Positions 61,738 to 64,000 of a stretch of 64,000 nucleotides of DNA are shown here, piece after piece. Under the pieces are notes generated by a model. The model did not search any database, was not told the DNA's origin, and was given only the letters and a program-made list of their open reading frames with translations. The stretch is from Haloplanus salinarum (lineage in GTDB: Archaea; Halobacteriota; Halobacteria; Halobacteriales; Haloferacaceae). Each line of letters opens with the position of its first letter. Position 1 is the first letter of the stretch. The stretch lies in assembly GCF_024498175.1 (NCBI RefSeq), contig NZ_CP101823.1, positions 186,001 through 250,000 of the forward strand, read 5' to 3'. Made by a program: the position numbers and the translations under genes.

Positions 61738-63132
61738 ATGTCGGCGTCACCGCCAAACGTACTCCTCCTCTCACTCGACAGTCTCCGTGCCGATCACCTC
61801 CCGACCGCCGGATACGCCCGCGATACCGCTCCAGCGCTCACCGAATTCGCCGACCGCTCGGACGTGACCGTCTTCGAGAACGCGTTCGCGACGACGGCGT
61901 GGACGCTCCCCTCACACACGTCACTCTTTACCGGACTCCCGACGATCCGACACGGGCTCTACGACAAAGGACTCCGTATCGACCCGGAACACACGCTCGC
62001 AGCTCACCTCTCGAATGCGGGCTACGACACGGTTGCCTTCTTGAACAACGGCTGGTTGACGAACGGCGGCGTCACCGACGCGTTCGACGAGGTCATCGAG
62101 ATATTCAACCAAGATATCTCGTCCGGATTCGTCGAACGGAATCTCAACCGACTGGAGATGCTGTTCTCCATGCAGGATAGCGGTGCTGACGACTCGATTC
62201 GGCGTTTTCGGAAGCGGCTCGACGGCCCGTCCGGTTCCCGCGACGAATCGCCGTTTTTCGCGTTCTTTCACCTGATGGAACCACACTACCTGTACAATCC
62301 GAGGCGGCCGTATCACAAACAGTACGTCGGCCAGTCGGTCATGCGGTTGCTGATCAAACAGCGCGAGATATACACGCAACGTGGCAAGTACTTCGCCGGG
62401 GAAACGTCGATCTCACCGAAACAGATGCGCGGATTCGTCGATCTCTACGACTCCGAAATCCGGTATCTGGACGACAGAATCTCCACTCTGTTCGACGATC
62501 TCCGACGCGCCGACGAGTTCGACAACTCGCTCATCGTCGTCGTGGGCGACCACGGCGAACTGTTCGGTGAGCACGACCTCATCGGCCACCACTTCTCCCT
62601 CGCAGACGAGCTGCTTCACGTCCCGCTGTTCGTGAAGTGGCCTCACGGCACGAATCCGCTCGCCGCGACCCGATCGAACGCCTCCGTCAGTCTCTCGAAC
62701 GTGTTCAAGACGGTCCTTGACGTTGCTGGGGTCGAGCCGTCGACTGACTTCGACCGAGTATCCTTGCAGGAGCAACACGCGAACGACAACCGGCGGATCT
62801 TTGCCCACTACCGAGCTCCCGAATCCATGCTGGAATCGTTCCGTGACCAGGTCGCACGTCCCTTCTCGTACGACGACGAGTACGATACCGAACTATCGCT
62901 CGTTCGTGACGGCACGGACACATTGGTCGTCGCCGGCGACGACGTTCGACTGTACGACCTCTCGACGGATGCGGGCGAAACGAATGATCTGAGCGACGAC
63001 CGACCCGAGAGAGTTGCCGAGTTGCGAACCGTGCTTGACGAGCATCTGTCCCAAGAACCCCTCGCGACCCAGTCGACGGACGGTTTCAGTGAAGGAGTTC
63101 AACAGCAACTCGAAGACCTTGGATACATCTAA
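61738..63132 (+). CDS. Sulfatase-fold protein 4
   Basis: 464 residues. Metal site NVLLLSLDSLRADH (Asp14), Thr56 in AWTLPSHTSLFTGL, and the second metal site VVVGDHGELFGEHD. The C-terminal part includes VRLYDLSTDAGETNDLSDDR, ending LEDLGYI. Nearest in layout to protein 1 (same TLPSH motif) although 8.5 kb away. No signal peptide. Follows the flippase by 55 bp with its own TATA box. Confidence 0.87.
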   Translation: MSASPPNVLLLSLDSLRADHLPTAGYARDTAPALTEFADRSDVTVFENAFATTAWTLPSHTSLFTGLPTIRHGLYDKGLRIDPEHTLAAHLSNAGYDTVAFLNNGWLTNGGVTDAFDEVIEIFNQDISSGFVERNLNRLEMLFSMQDSGADDSIRRFRKRLDGPSGSRDESPFFAFFHLMEPHYLYNPRRPYHKQYVGQSVMRLLIKQREIYTQRGKYFAGETSISPKQMRGFVDLYDSEIRYLDDRISTLFDDLRRADEFDNSLIVVVGDHGELFGEHDLIGHHFSLADELLHVPLFVKWPHGTNPLAATRSNASVSLSNVFKTVLDVAGVEPSTDFDRVSLQEQHANDNRRIFAHYRAPESMLESFRDQVARPFSYDDEYDTELSLVRDGTDTLVVAGDDVRLYDLSTDAGETNDLSDDRPERVAELRTVLDEHLSQEPLATQSTDGFSEGVQQQLEDLGYI

Positions 63133-63189
63133 CGGATGTCAGACCAACGTTCGTCCAGGAGTTCGTCTCACGCCGTCTCACGCCTGCGG

Positions 63190-63200
63190 AAATATTATAT
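63190..63200 (+). promoter_or_regulatory. TATA-like box before the DUF4330-type gene
   Basis: AAATATTATAT, about 50 bp before the GTG at 63245, the only A/T-rich stretch between the two genes. Confidence 0.45.
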
Positions 63201-63244
63201 CAATTGATAGTTTTCTGTACAACGATGCCAAACGGTGATCCGTC

Positions 63245-64000
63245 GTGAACCTAATCGACGACAACGGCAACCTCTTCGGCCTTGTCAACCTCGTCGACGC
63301 CCTCGTCGTCCTCGTCGCCCTCGCCGTCGTCGTCGCGGGCGTCGCGTTCGTCCTCTCGTCCGGTTCCGACGACACCGCCTCCGCCACCGCCACCCGTTAC
63401 GCCACCCTCGACCTCGGCACCCAGCCGGCCTACGTCGCCACCCTGATCACCGAAGGCGACACGATCCGGCCCGACGACGCGGAGAACCTCACCATCACCG
63501 ACGTCTACGCCACGGCGGCGGACGACGGTCGTCACCTCTACGCCCGCGTCCGAATCAACGGCACGCTCGATGGCGAGGACACCGTCACCTACGGCGGCGA
63601 CCCCCTCCGCGTCGGTCGCGATCTGGATCTCACGACCCCCGACTACGCCGCCGGCGGCACCATCACCGCCGTCGACGCAGCGACCCCTGACCTCCCCGTC
63701 GGCGAGACGGACGTCCTCCTGCGGACGACGGTCTCGGCCGCCAACGTCGACGCGATCCGACGCGGCGACGAGTACCGGATCGACGGTCGGACGGTCGGGA
63801 CGGTGCGGTCGGTCGAGGCCTATCGAACCGGCGAACCGGGGCGGGTGACCGCCCACGTCGGCGTCACGTACCGCACCTACCGCGCGAGCGACGGGCAGCG
63901 GTTCGCCGGTGCGCCCGTCCGGGAGGGGGTGAGCCTCCCGCTGGAGACGGACGCCTACGCCTTCGAGGGCGAGGTGGTCCGCGTGGGCGCCACGGAGCCA
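63245..64000 (+). CDS. DUF4330-type membrane-anchored protein (cut by window end)
   Basis: GTG at 63245 opens a frame that stays open to the last base (252 codons). Residues 1-12 are LIDDNGNLFGLVN, then one TM helix VDALVVLVALAVVVAGVAFVL. A beta-rich extracellular or periplasm-like part follows (EGDTIRPDDAENLTITDVYA, TVSAANVDAIRRGDEYRIDG). I recognise the short N-terminal start plus TM plus paired repeats as DUF4330. Function unknown; its 3' end lies outside the window. Confidence 0.8.
   Translation, partial: MNLIDDNGNLFGLVNLVDALVVLVALAVVVAGVAFVLSSGSDDTASATATRYATLDLGTQPAYVATLITEGDTIRPDDAENLTITDVYATAADDGRHLYARVRINGTLDGEDTVTYGGDPLRVGRDLDLTTPDYAAGGTITAVDAATPDLPVGETDVLLRTTVSAANVDAIRRGDEYRIDGRTVGTVRSVEAYRTGEPGRVTAHVGVTYRTYRASDGQRFAGAPVREGVSLPLETDAYAFEGEVVRVGATEP

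Overview
The window is chromosomal DNA of a halophilic archaeon (class Halobacteria). The evidence is high G+C, very acidic proteins, leaderless TATA-box promoters, and typical haloarchaeal families: PAN, Mre11/Rad50, intein-bearing DNA polymerase B, SufBCD, DUF5796-type small proteins and IS1341-type TnpB elements. TAG, TGA and TAA are all used as normal stops. I cannot name the genus from the sequence alone.

Layout. (1) 0-24.5 kb is mostly housekeeping: a coiled-coil protein, a winged-helix regulator, purA, small haloarchaeal proteins, pan, a regulator followed by mre11-rad50, three small reverse-strand genes, polB with two inteins, sufC-sufB-sufD followed by a ferritin-like protein and a DtxR/SirR-type regulator, tRNA-Gln, and a large multi-PAS histidine kinase. 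(2) 24.5-42.7 kb is a sugar-acid catabolic region: four enolase-superfamily dehydratase-like genes, a DHDPS/KDG-aldolase family protein, an aldo/keto reductase, two SDR dehydrogenases, a UspA protein and a complete CUT1-type sugar ABC importer (lipoprotein, two permeases, ATPase). An IS1341-type TnpB element with its probable guide RNA, plus the relic of a second element, lies between the enzymes and the importer. (3) 42.9-63.1 kb is a surface-glycan region: two GlmU-like bifunctional enzymes, GlmS, an AglF-like nucleotidyltransferase, glycosyltransferases, four alkaline-phosphatase-fold 'sulfatase' proteins, an O-antigen-ligase/polymerase-like membrane protein, an FkbM methyltransferase and a flippase. 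A HicB-HicA toxin-antitoxin pair sits beside a broken second copy of a glycosyltransferase. (4) The last 0.75 kb is the start of a DUF4330-type membrane-anchored protein.

How the genes fit together. GlmS, the GlmU-like enzymes and the AglF-like enzyme can supply activated sugars. The glycosyltransferases, polymerase-like protein and flippase can build and export a glycan. The sulfatase-fold proteins and FkbM protein probably modify it. The ABC importer and the dehydratase/aldolase/dehydrogenase set suggest import of a sugar and a non-phosphorylative route through an aldonate and a 2-keto-3-deoxy acid.

Items most worth a second look: a VanZ-like gene interrupted by two in-frame TAG codons but keeping a good promoter; sulfatase-fold proteins that all carry Thr at the nucleophile position; a 90-bp in-frame cassette of short perfect palindromes in the histidine kinase; two PolB inteins ending in Gly-Gln; the TnpB element and its structured 3' region; an insertion-element end that supplies the stop codon of a neighbouring gene; and a low-G+C insert at 58.2-60.1 kb.
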